From positions 1,674,001 through 1,738,000 of the forward strand of contig OY969111.1 of assembly GCA_963697975.1 (NCBI GenBank): DNA of 64,000 bases, in the 5' to 3' direction. Under the pieces are notes generated by a model that did no database searches, was not told the DNA's origin, and saw only the letters and a list, made by a program, of their open reading frames with translations. Below are positions 16,169-24,948 of the stretch, in pieces. This DNA comes from QHXM01 sp963697975 (GTDB lineage: Bacteria; Acidobacteriota; Blastocatellia; Pyrinomonadales; Pyrinomonadaceae). Positions within the stretch are counted from its first letter, which is position 1, and each line of letters opens with the position of its first letter. The position numbers were made by a program, and so were the translations under genes.

Positions 16169-19138
16169 TCACCCCTTTGTCGGTTTCGAGGCGAGCAGTT
16201 TCTCCCTGCCGACCAGATAGAGCACGAGCGTCAGCAGGGCAAAGGGTATGACCGATAGCAGGTCGGCATATTGCCCCTCGAAGAACGGGTTATTGCTCTT
16301 CGCCCATGTCTCTATGCCATGCGTCGTTTTGGTCAGGAATCCGGCCATGAACGCGATGACGATTCCGGCAATCGCGCCGCCCGCGATATAGCCTGAAGCC
16401 ATCAGCACGCCCGGACTCTTATCTCCTTCGGCGACCAGTTGATCTTCAGTCAGATTTCTATGCGCCAGTTTCTTACGCAGGTTGCGATCAACCAGCCAGC
16501 GCACCATTCCGCCGATGAAGATCGGAGCCGAAGATGATAGCGGCAGATAAACGCCGACGGCGAAGGCCAGCGACGGAATGCCTGACATCTCAAGCACGAT
16601 GGCGATCATCACGCCGAGGAGCACCAATCCCCAGGGCAGCTTGCGATCCAGCACGCCCTTGATGATGTATGACATCAAGGTCGCTTTCGGCGCGTCGAAC
16701 TTCGCGACGGAAGATTCATCCGGCCTGTACTTGTGCGTTCCGTTGATGCCCGGATCAACGAGGTACTTGACGTTGCCCTGATCGTCAACCAAATAGCGTT
16801 TGGCATTTCCGCTGGCCTCGTCCGCTTTGAACCAGACGTTGTAGGTGCTGGCGTCGCCTTCAGCCTGCGGACCGGTCAGACTCTCTTTGGTCGTCAGCTT
16901 TGAGACATCCGTTCGCAGGTCTGCCGGAAAGTTGTGCGATACTCGGTAAGCGATTTGCCCGGCGTCGTTGACCAGGTATTCGCCGTCCTTGAGGTCTGCG
17001 GACTTGGGCTTCTCGCCGTATTTGAGAATACGGAAAGAGGGCAACGCTGCTCCGTCATAGACGGGAAGGTCTGTGACTTTGCGTCCGGTCTTGACGGCAG
17101 CGATTTCTGCGCTGACAGGCTCGGCCCGCCCGTCCTTGATTCTATAACCAATCTTGCGCGTCAACTCGTCAACCAGATAATCGCCCGGCTCAAGCCCTGC
17201 GAGCTTCGGCTCTCCCGTGTAGCTGAAGAGACGAAAAGCAGGTCGCGTCGCTCCGCTGTAAGCCGGAAGGTCCGTTGCCTTCTTGCCCGTGTCGAGCGCG
17301 GCGGCGGTTTCGCCGACCGGCTCAGGCACGCCGTTCTCAACCTTGTAAACGATCTTCCCCGTAGACTCGTCAATCAGATATTCGCCCGCGCTCAGGTCTT
17401 TAAGCATCGTGAAGACACGATAGTTGCCCGCCTTGTTGGGCTTGACCTCGTTGCCGTAAGGCACGGTCTCCGCTCCCGCCGGAAGAGTGACAGTCTTGTC
17501 GGGAGCCTCTTCGGAGATCATCGGCTCAAGCGTGGTGCGGGGGACGTAAACGGTTGCGGCATGATTAAGACTCAACAGAATCGGCCCAAGAATCAGGGCT
17601 GATGCGCCAGCGCCGATGAGGATGGCTATCTGCTGAAACTTCGGAGTAGCGCCGACCAGAAAGCCCGTCTTCAAATCCTGTGAGGTCGTCCCGCCATTTG
17701 AGGCGGCGATACAAACGATTGCGCCGATGGAGAGCGCCGTGACGAAGTAGGCAGGGCCAGTCCATCCGACCACCAGAAAGATCAGGCAGGTCAACAGCAG
17801 CGTGGCGACCGTCATCCCGGAAATCGGGTTTGAGGACGAGCCGATCTCGCCCGTCAGACGTGAAGACACGGTGACGAAGAGAAACCCGAAAGCGATAATC
17901 ATGAACGCGCCGAGGATTGCCACTATCGGATTGATTTGCAGACCCAACTGCGGGAAGAGGACGATGGCAGCCATCAGAGCGATGATTCCGATGAGAACAA
18001 ACTTCATCGAAAGGTCTTGATCCGTGCGCGGCGCTGAAGCGCTCGCCGCCTGCCCGCCTCGCAAATCGCGGATGCCGCCCTTCAGTCCGTGCCAGATTGT
18101 CGGCAAAGAACGGAAGAGGCTGATGATGCCGCCCGCCGCGACCGCGCCCGCGCCGATGTAAAGCACGTAAGCGCCACGTATATCGTTCGGGTCCATCTCG
18201 CTGATGAGCTTGTCTCCCGGCGGGAGGACGCCCGTCATTCCCTCGCCGAAGAATTTAATCGCGGGAATCAGGACGAGGTAAGCCAGCACACCGCCCGCAG
18301 CCATGATCGAAGCGATACGCGGGCCGATGATGTAACCGACGCCTAAGAGAGCCGGGTTGACCTCAGCGCCCACCGAGCCTGACTTGAACGGCGTGCCGAA
18401 AACTTTTTCGGGAATCTCCTTCCAACCGTAGAGAGCTTTGTTGAGAACCTGATAGATAAAGCCGATGCCGAATCCGGCGAAGATTGTTTTCGCCCCGATG
18501 TTGCTCGCGCCAGCCTCGGCCATCTCAGCCTTCGCTTCAGGCGAAGCGGCAGCTTTCGATTCCTCGGAAGCTCCGACCTTGAGAACTTCCGCGCACGCCG
18601 TTCCTTCAGGATATTTCAGAAGGCCGTGCTGCTGGACGATCAGAGCGCGCCTCAAGGGAATCATCATCAGGATGCCGAGCAAACCGCCAAGCACAGAGAC
18701 CAGCAGCACGCGCGTCATTTCCAGATCGAAGCCCAGAATCATGATGGCGGGCATCGTCACACCGACGCCGAACGCGATTGACTCGCCCGCCGAGCCTGCC
18801 GTCTGAACGATGTTGTTTTCCAGAATGGTCGCGTTCTTCATGCCGAACTTCGAGAGCAGGCGGAAGAGCGTGATGGAAATGACGGCCACCGGAATCGAGG
18901 CGCTGACGGTCAAGCCGACCTTCAACACGAGATAGAGCGACGAAGCGCCGAAGACCATGCCGAGAAGCGTGCCGACAATCAGCGCACGCGGCGTCAGTTC
19001 GCGCATTACGGTGCGAGCCGGGATGTACGGAGTAAACCGGGCAAGATATGGATTATCCGGTTTAGCGCCGACAATGTCAGGATACTCGTTCGTCTTGGCA
19101 ATGCCCGGATTGGCAGGGTCAAAGCTTTCAGTCGCCAT
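16169..19138 (-). CDS. OPT family oligopeptide transporter with a large repeat-bearing insert
   Basis: 989 residues; GGAGGT about 10 nt before ATG 19138. OPT hallmarks are clear: ENNIVQTAGSAGESIAFGVG near residue 107, SSSNPISGMTVATLL about 435, and NGGTTSQDLKTGFLVGATP about 485. Bacterial OPTs of this type are usually 600-700 residues. The excess is a soluble segment at about 535-815 (nt 16690-17535) between membrane spans, with about three similar modules (EYLIDESTGKIVYKV, DYLVDELTRKIGYRI, EYLVNDAGQIAYRV, each followed by TGKKATDLPAYSGA- or TGRKVTDLPVYDGA-like text). The last six or so spans follow. Imports peptides or metal chelates by proton symport in the family; the insert is probably outside the membrane. 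Confidence 0.93.
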   Translation of the reverse strand: MATESFDPANPGIAKTNEYPDIVGAKPDNPYLARFTPYIPARTVMRELTPRALIVGTLLGMVFGASSLYLVLKVGLTVSASIPVAVISITLFRLLSKFGMKNATILENNIVQTAGSAGESIAFGVGVTMPAIMILGFDLEMTRVLLVSVLGGLLGILMMIPLRRALIVQQHGLLKYPEGTACAEVLKVGASEESKAAASPEAKAEMAEAGASNIGAKTIFAGFGIGFIYQVLNKALYGWKEIPEKVFGTPFKSGSVGAEVNPALLGVGYIIGPRIASIMAAGGVLAYLVLIPAIKFFGEGMTGVLPPGDKLISEMDPNDIRGAYVLYIGAGAVAAGGIISLFRSLPTIWHGLKGGIRDLRGGQAASASAPRTDQDLSMKFVLIGIIALMAAIVLFPQLGLQINPIVAILGAFMIIAFGFLFVTVSSRLTGEIGSSSNPISGMTVATLLLTCLIFLVVGWTGPAYFVTALSIGAIVCIAASNGGTTSQDLKTGFLVGATPKFQQIAILIGAGASALILGPILLSLNHAATVYVPRTTLEPMISEEAPDKTVTLPAGAETVPYGNEVKPNKAGNYRVFTMLKDLSAGEYLIDESTGKIVYKVENGVPEPVGETAAALDTGKKATDLPAYSGATRPAFRLFSYTGEPKLAGLEPGDYLVDELTRKIGYRIKDGRAEPVSAEIAAVKTGRKVTDLPVYDGAALPSFRILKYGEKPKSADLKDGEYLVNDAGQIAYRVSHNFPADLRTDVSKLTTKESLTGPQAEGDASTYNVWFKADEASGNAKRYLVDDQGNVKYLVDPGINGTHKYRPDESSVAKFDAPKATLMSYIIKGVLDRKLPWGLVLLGVMIAIVLEMSGIPSLAFAVGVYLPLSSSAPIFIGGMVRWLVDRNLRKKLAHRNLTEDQLVAEGDKSPGVLMASGYIAGGAIAGIVIAFMAGFLTKTTHGIETWAKSNNPFFEGQYADLLSVIPFALLTLVLYLVGREKLLASKPTKG

Positions 19139-19393
19139 CTGTTAAGTGACCTCCGACTTGGATTCTTAAAACGGGGAGCGCATTGGGGATTGTTGCGCGC
19201 TTACTTTACATCCGTCCGAACGCCAGAAGCAAGCAGCTTTTCAAAAATATCCGGTTGATTTCAGAGCTTTTTGAGCCTCGCATTCGGGATTTACAACTTT
19301 TACCTTTTTCCTCGTGTCAGATTTCCATTACACTTCCCGCGACGGTCTTCCACTTTCCGGTTTCATCATTCATCTACAGGGAGCTTTCACCTA

Positions 19394-21760
19394 ATGCCGA
19401 GACGCACACTGGCGCTCTTACTCTTCGTAGTTTTCATTCTTTCGCTTTCATCACCGGAAGCAAAATCGAGTGCAGAGCGCAATGCGTCGGCGCAGCCCAT
19501 GACGAAAACGTTGGCGCGTGTGCCCGCGCCCGAAGAGGTGCTGGGCTTTCATCCCGGCGATGACCGCAAGCTGGCGAGTTGGGCGAAGGTGGTCGAATAC
19601 TTCAAGCGTTTGGACGCGACGAGCGACCGCGTGAAGTTTGAGGAACTGGGTAAGTCGACGATGGGCGCGCCCTTCGTCATGGCGACAATCAGCACGCCGG
19701 AGAACCTTGCGCGTCTCAACGAGTTCAAAGATATTCAGAGACAACTCGCAGACCCTCGCACACTCGGCGCGAATGCTGACCGCAAAGCGCAACGGCTCAT
19801 CGCGCGCGGGCGGACGATCGTTCTCATCACCTGCGGCATACACTCGACCGAAGTCGGCTCTTATCTCTCATCAATGCTGATCGCGCATCGCCTTGCCTCA
19901 TCCGATGCCCCCGAAATCCAGAGCATCCTGCGCGACTGCATCATCCTCATCGTCCCGTCGCTTAACCCCGACGGCGTGGACATCGTTAAGAACTGGTACG
20001 ACCGCACGCTCGGCACGCCTTATGAGGGCACAGACCCGCCCATGCTTTATCACAAGTACACGGGTCACGATAACAACCGCGACTGGTATTCCTTCACACA
20101 GGTTGAGACGCAGCTTACCGTCGAGAAGATTCACAACGTCTGGCATCCGCAGATCGTCCACGACATACACCAGCAGGGCGCATACGGCTCACGCCTCTTC
20201 CTTCCGCCCTACATGCAGCCCGTCGAACCGAACGTTCCCCCACAGATTATCGAAGGCTACACGGAACTGGGCAGTGCGATGGCAACGGAGTTGCGCGCTG
20301 GCGGATTCAAAGGCATCACGACCAATTCGACCTACGACGCCTGGACTCCGGCACGCGCCTATTCTCACTATCACGGCGGCGTCCGCATTCTCTCCGAAAC
20401 AGCTTCGGCCAAAATCGCCACGCCCATCACACTCAAATTCGAGGAATTGCGCTCGCGCGAAGGCTACGACCCGCAGAAAGAGTCCGACAAATTCGGCCCA
20501 GTCTGGAAGGGCGGCGAGTGGCACCTGCGCGACATCACCAATTACATGACGACCGCCGCCTTCTCGCTTCTGAAGCACGCCGCGCGAGATAGGGAGCGGT
20601 GGTTGACGAGATTTTATGAGATTGGAAAAGAAGCCGTGAGGCCGAGAAAGAAGGGCGAGCTGTTCGGGTTTGTGGTTCACCACAATTCCTGGCTGCCGGG
20701 AATACTATCTCGCGCCGGAGTGGAAATTAAGCAGGTGGAACAAGTCACCCTCAACGGAACAAAATACCGGAGGGGAAGTATGGTGATAAGAATGAACCAG
20801 CCATACGCTAATTTCGCGAAAGCATTATTGGAGGCGCAACACTATCCGAACTTGCTGGATTCGTCTGGTCATCCCATTCCTCCTTACGATGTGACGGCCC
20901 ATACGCTGTCGCTCTTGATGGGTGTTGAAGCCGTGCCGGTTTTTTCGCCATTCAAGTACAGGGAGTTGCGCCCCAAAGATTACGTCCTGCCGAGCGGTTA
21001 CATTTTGGCTACCATAAATAACGCTAAGCTCTTTATTTACAAATCCCATGTTCCTTCGATGGATGAAGGGTGGACGCGATGGATGCTTGAGCAACAGATG
21101 ATTGAACCGGCTGTAATTAATTACGCTCTGGATGACGGGCGCGTTCACGCGGGTAATTTACGAGCGCGCGCCAACACCATTATCATACCCGACCAATCGC
21201 CGGACGCGATTCTGGGCGGGCACAAACCCGGCTCGATGCCGGAAGAATACACGGGCGGCCTCGGCGCTGAAGGCGTTAAGAGTTTACGCGAATTTGTCGA
21301 ACAGGGCGGAACGCTCGTCTTTCTAAATCGCGCTTCGGATTTCGCCATCGAACAGTTCAATCTTCCCGTTCGCAACGTCGTCGCAGGTCTCAAACGCACG
21401 GAGTTCTACGCTCCCGGCTCTATCCTGCGCGTCGAGCTTGATACCTCGCATCCTATAGCTAAAGGAATGCCGAAGGAATCAATCGCGTGGGTAGAAAATT
21501 CACCCGTCTTTGAAATCAAGAGCGACCCGCTGGCGTTGGTGCGCGTCCGCATCATCGCACGCTACCCGCAAACGGCTAATCCGCTGCTTTCCGGCTGGCT
21601 CTTGGGCGGAGAACGTCTCAAAGGCAACGCGGCTCTCGTCGAGGTGGGTTTAGGCGAAGGCCGCATCTATTTGTTCGGCTTTCGCCCGCAGTATCGCGGG
21701 CAATCGCTGGCGACGTACCCGCTCTTTTTCAACGCCATCACGCAAACAAGCAGGGATTAA
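19394..21760 (+). CDS. Secreted M14 family zinc carboxypeptidase-like protein
   Basis: 788 residues from ATG 19394, which gives a typical signal peptide (RRTLALLLFVVFILSLSSPEA). The M14 zinc motif HxxE is HSTE in TCGIHSTEVGS, preceded by the strand TIVLITCG; the later zinc His may be the one in IVHDIHQQG, and VPSLNPDGVD carries the substrate-binding region. The catalytic Glu is probably that of RILSETASA. A long C-terminal part (about 480-788) is a glutamine-amidotransferase-like or other alpha/beta region. Exported peptidase likely taking part in protein scavenging beside the OPT peptide transporter, transcribed divergently from it (inference). Confidence 0.87.
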   Translation: MPRRTLALLLFVVFILSLSSPEAKSSAERNASAQPMTKTLARVPAPEEVLGFHPGDDRKLASWAKVVEYFKRLDATSDRVKFEELGKSTMGAPFVMATISTPENLARLNEFKDIQRQLADPRTLGANADRKAQRLIARGRTIVLITCGIHSTEVGSYLSSMLIAHRLASSDAPEIQSILRDCIILIVPSLNPDGVDIVKNWYDRTLGTPYEGTDPPMLYHKYTGHDNNRDWYSFTQVETQLTVEKIHNVWHPQIVHDIHQQGAYGSRLFLPPYMQPVEPNVPPQIIEGYTELGSAMATELRAGGFKGITTNSTYDAWTPARAYSHYHGGVRILSETASAKIATPITLKFEELRSREGYDPQKESDKFGPVWKGGEWHLRDITNYMTTAAFSLLKHAARDRERWLTRFYEIGKEAVRPRKKGELFGFVVHHNSWLPGILSRAGVEIKQVEQVTLNGTKYRRGSMVIRMNQPYANFAKALLEAQHYPNLLDSSGHPIPPYDVTAHTLSLLMGVEAVPVFSPFKYRELRPKDYVLPSGYILATINNAKLFIYKSHVPSMDEGWTRWMLEQQMIEPAVINYALDDGRVHAGNLRARANTIIIPDQSPDAILGGHKPGSMPEEYTGGLGAEGVKSLREFVEQGGTLVFLNRASDFAIEQFNLPVRNVVAGLKRTEFYAPGSILRVELDTSHPIAKGMPKESIAWVENSPVFEIKSDPLALVRVRIIARYPQTANPLLSGWLLGGERLKGNAALVEVGLGEGRIYLFGFRPQYRGQSLATYPLFFNAITQTSRD

Positions 21761-21801
21761 ACCGTCCACCGAAAAATTAAACCTTGCGGGGGCGATTAGC
21801 G

Positions 21802-21807
21802 TATAAT
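21802..21807 (+). promoter_or_regulatory. Candidate -10 box TATAAT ahead of the 21887 gene
   Basis: A perfect TATAAT in GCGTATAATGTTT, 80 nt before the gene. The best -35 (TTAAAC at 21777-21782) has a 19-bp spacer, so the match is only partial. Confidence 0.35.
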
Positions 21808-21886
21808 GTTTCTGCGGATGGAACGCCCGGCAGAAGCGCAAAGAAAGGGAAAGCCGTAGCGCAGGGTGTTCTGAATCAGGCCAAGA

Positions 21887-22585
21887 ATGGTCACGCTTCT
21901 CATCACCTCTTTTTTCCTGCTTGCTGGAATCACTTACGTCATTTATCTCTGGCAACGCCCTTCGTCTAATCAACAAGCGGAGCTTAACTTTCCGCCACCA
22001 CGCGCTGTCGGACTGTTCGACGATAACGGCTTAAATGAGCTGCCGCGTGAGTTACCAGCCGGAGAACAGGTCGCAGAAGAAGACCGTCGGGCGCTGCTCG
22101 CACGCGCCGCAGCAGGTGACAAAGAAGCGCTCACGGAAGCGCTCGCCTCACCGGATACGGGCGTTTACGATGAAGTCTTAAACAAACTAATCGAGGGCGC
22201 GCATTCCGATAAGGCGCTTCTTGCGCTCGCTTCCTACATCACGAGAAGCGACGCGCATCTCAGAATCAACAATCGTCTGGCTGAAAAATTCATCGAAAGC
22301 TGGAAGAGCGCGCCCGACAGGAATTCGACGGCGAAGATGCTGCACGTCGCGGCGCTCGCCGGTGACGCGAGCTTTTATCAAACGGCAATCGAAACAGCGT
22401 ATCAATTCTGGCGCGAGCGGAGATTAACAGGAATCTCTGCGGACGAGTTGCGCCAGCTCATCGAGAGCGAATTCTGGATACTCGCTCCCCCAGTGAGAAA
22501 TTCCGGCGCGGGCTTTGTGCTCAAACGCAAGCTCGCGCAACTTCGCCGCCAACTCGTCGCAGCGGCAAAACAAAGTGATGGGTGA
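21887..22585 (+). CDS. Hypothetical membrane-anchored helical protein
   Basis: 232 residues. One N-terminal membrane span (VTLLITSFFLLAGITYVIYLW) followed by a helical, repeat-like domain (RALLARAAAGDKEALTEALASPDTGVYDEVL, LALASYITRSDAHLRINNRLAEKF, then AALAGDASFYQTAIETAYQFW), which has the feel of HEAT/TPR-like repeats; no family recognised. The upstream distance and position suggest cotranscription with the following SPFH gene. The last codons and the TGA stop (AAAGTGATGGGTGA) are inside a family B repeat. Confidence 0.6.
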   Translation: MVTLLITSFFLLAGITYVIYLWQRPSSNQQAELNFPPPRAVGLFDDNGLNELPRELPAGEQVAEEDRRALLARAAAGDKEALTEALASPDTGVYDEVLNKLIEGAHSDKALLALASYITRSDAHLRINNRLAEKFIESWKSAPDRNSTAKMLHVAALAGDASFYQTAIETAYQFWRERRLTGISADELRQLIESEFWILAPPVRNSGAGFVLKRKLAQLRRQLVAAAKQSDG

Positions 22586-22650
22586 TGGGGTGATAGGTGA
22601 TAAGACAAAACATGTTCTTTCTTATCACCCATCACTTATCACCTATCACC
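22575..22650. repeat. Foldback heptamer array, family B copy 1
   Basis: GTGATGG GTGATGG GGTGATAG GTGATAAG on the left arm, CTTATCACCCATCACTTATCACCTATCACC on the right. Supplies the stop codon of the gene before it and ends 16 nt before the SPFH start codon. Confidence 0.9.
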
Positions 22651-22665
22651 TGATTGAGGTTCATT

Positions 22666-24861
22666 ATGAACAACTCTGACATTGCGGCTTATCTGCCGTA
22701 CATCATCGTGGGTTTCGTTCTACTCGTCTTGCTGATCTTCATCGTGAGACGCATCTTCGTCAACGTCGGTGCGAAAGAGATTGCGATTAAGGAACGGCGT
22801 TATCTCGGCGCGAAGATGCCTCCCGGTCGTGTGGTTGCGACCGAAGGCGAAGTCGGTATTCAGGCCGATGTCTTAAAGCCGGGGCTACATTTAATCAAAT
22901 GGCCGTTTGAGAAGGTCGTGCGGAAAGTGCCGCTGATCGAAGTCGGCTCAGACGAGCTTGGCATCATCGAAGCCGTGGACGGCGAGCCGATGCCGCCGGG
23001 CGGAATCTTCGCGCCCGACCGCGCGCAGAACGCGCACAACAATTTTCAGGACCCGATTGCTTTCATCAAACGCGGCGGCGTCAAAGGCATCCAGCTTCGC
23101 ACGCTGCCGCCGGGACTGTGGCCGATTCACCCTTACCTTTTCCGCGTCTCCGTTGCGAAGACGACCATCGTGCCGCCGGGCAAAGTCGGCGTCACGACGG
23201 CAGCCGACGGAGCGCCGCTCGATGCTGGACGCCTGCATGGTAAAGCCATCGAGAACCACAAAAACTATCAGGACGCCGAGCTATTCATGAGCAGCGGCGG
23301 TCAGAAAGGCCCGCAGGTCGAGATTCTGACGCCGGGAACTTATCGCATCCTGACGAACTCCCTTGATATTGACGACCAAAACCTGATGAAGCCGGGACTC
23401 TTCACCGTCCGGCTTTTCGATGCGACCGTCATCTCTGAGAATCAGATTGGCCTCGTTGAAGCACTGGACGGTGCGCCGCTTGATCCGCGCGATTACGTCG
23501 CCACGCCCATCGAGGGACACGACAATTTTCAGGACTGCAACGAGTTTATCCGTAGCGGCGGCCAGCGCGGACCGCAGAAGGACATCCTGCTGCCCGGCAC
23601 TTACTACATCAACCCGCTCGTCTTCAAAGTGATTCCCGAATCGGCGAAGGAGATACAACCGGGCGAAGTTGCCGTCATCGTCTCCAACATCGGCAAAGAC
23701 CCCGGCGAAGAGATTCGCAAGCAGATGGCCGCGAAGGTGCGCGAACGGATGGAGCGTGAAGAACAGGCGCACGTCTCGCAAGCAGCCGCACGTCTGGACA
23801 AACTCTCCGACGAGAGCCGTAATGTTGCGGAGATTCAGGAAGACCTGATGTCGGGCGACCCCGCAGACCGCCGTCTGGACGAAGGCGCGCACGAAGCCTA
23901 CGTCGTGCCGGAAGGTTATCGAGGGATTCAGGAGACGGTCGTCGGCCCCGGTCGCTACTACGTCAACACGCTCGCCATCAGCCCCATCGTCATCCCGACG
24001 ACGAACCAGACCGTCGAATGGACGGCGGGCGAAGTGAACCAATCGTTCAACCCCTTCGAGGTCATCTCGAAGGACGGCTTCACGATGCAGTTGGAGGTGC
24101 GCGTCGTCTTCCGCGTCAAACCTGAAGACGCGCCCTTCATGGTCGCCAAGATCGGCTCGATTGATAAGCTGATTCAAAACGTGATGCACCCGCTGATTGA
24201 CTCCATCTTCCGCAATCAGGCTTCGGAATCGAGCGCGATGGCCTATCTTCAAAACCGCCACGAGGAACAGGAACGTGCCGAGGCTCGCGTTCGCGCGCAC
24301 CTCTTGAAGTATCACGTTGATGTGGTCAACGTTCTGATCTGCCACATACATCTTCCGGCAGAGTTGATGAAGACGCAGACCGAGAAGATTCTCGCAGAGC
24401 AGCGCCAGAACATGTTCGACGCGCAGCGCGAGGCCGAAGAGAAGCGCATCCAACTTGAGAAGATTACGGCGCAGGCCAACAATCAGAAAGACTTGATGGC
24501 GGCGACCGTCGGCGTCGAAATCTCAGGTAAGCGAGCCGAACAGCGTAAGGCGGAGGCCGAGGGCGAGGCGCACTACATCTTAGCGACGGGTAAGGCCGAA
24601 GCCGAGAAAGTGCGGCTGATGGGTGAAGCGCAGGGCGTGGCCTATCACGAACAGGTCAACGCGCTCGGCGCGCAGGGTGTCGCGCTCGTCGAAACCCTAA
24701 AGGTCATCGGCGAGAAAAATGTCCGCATCACGCCCGACGTGCTGGCTTCGGGCGGCACGGGCGACGGCGCGGGCGGCATCGGAACCTTGCTCTTGCTCAA
24801 TTTGTTCAAAGACCGCTTGAACCTTCCGGCGGAGAACGGATCGAAAGCGCCAGTGAAGTAG
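22666..24861 (+). CDS. SPFH/band 7 flotillin-like membrane protein
   Basis: 731 residues from ATG 22666 (GAGGT 6-7 nt upstream; a TTG at 22654 is less likely). An N-terminal span (YIIVGFVLLVLLIFIV), then a long region with repeated modules of the form GTYxINxxxxxV..PGEVGV and DGxPL.. (PGKVGVTTAADGAPLDAG, NQIGLVEALDGAPLDP), then an SPFH core at about 430-560 (TMQLEVRVVFRVKP) and a flotillin-type Ala/Glu-rich coiled coil (EEKRIQLEKITAQANNQKD, AEAEGEAHYILATGKAEAEK) at about 570-700. Forms lipid-domain scaffolds or protease-associated rings in related proteins. Much longer than usual flotillins (about 500) because of the repeated N-terminal part. A strong terminator follows. Confidence 0.88.
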   Translation: MNNSDIAAYLPYIIVGFVLLVLLIFIVRRIFVNVGAKEIAIKERRYLGAKMPPGRVVATEGEVGIQADVLKPGLHLIKWPFEKVVRKVPLIEVGSDELGIIEAVDGEPMPPGGIFAPDRAQNAHNNFQDPIAFIKRGGVKGIQLRTLPPGLWPIHPYLFRVSVAKTTIVPPGKVGVTTAADGAPLDAGRLHGKAIENHKNYQDAELFMSSGGQKGPQVEILTPGTYRILTNSLDIDDQNLMKPGLFTVRLFDATVISENQIGLVEALDGAPLDPRDYVATPIEGHDNFQDCNEFIRSGGQRGPQKDILLPGTYYINPLVFKVIPESAKEIQPGEVAVIVSNIGKDPGEEIRKQMAAKVRERMEREEQAHVSQAAARLDKLSDESRNVAEIQEDLMSGDPADRRLDEGAHEAYVVPEGYRGIQETVVGPGRYYVNTLAISPIVIPTTNQTVEWTAGEVNQSFNPFEVISKDGFTMQLEVRVVFRVKPEDAPFMVAKIGSIDKLIQNVMHPLIDSIFRNQASESSAMAYLQNRHEEQERAEARVRAHLLKYHVDVVNVLICHIHLPAELMKTQTEKILAEQRQNMFDAQREAEEKRIQLEKITAQANNQKDLMAATVGVEISGKRAEQRKAEAEGEAHYILATGKAEAEKVRLMGEAQGVAYHEQVNALGAQGVALVETLKVIGEKNVRITPDVLASGGTGDGAGGIGTLLLLNLFKDRLNLPAENGSKAPVK

Positions 24862-24885
24862 CACTAGAAATCTTTCGGTTATTTG

Positions 24886-24921
24886 TTTAGGCTGCTCTCT
24901 CACGGAGCAGCCTAAATTTTT
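24886..24921 (+). terminator. Intrinsic terminator after the SPFH gene
   Basis: A perfect 12-bp stem TTTAGGCTGCTC / GAGCAGCCTAAA with a 7-nt loop, followed by TTTTT. Located 25 nt after the SPFH stop. Confidence 0.88.
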
Positions 24922-24948
24922 ACTCCTCCCCGTATGCCCGGAGCGCAC

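Noticed and set aside
16169..19138. Long open frames opposite the OPT gene
   Set aside because: Shadows of a strong minus-strand coding frame; they lack domains.
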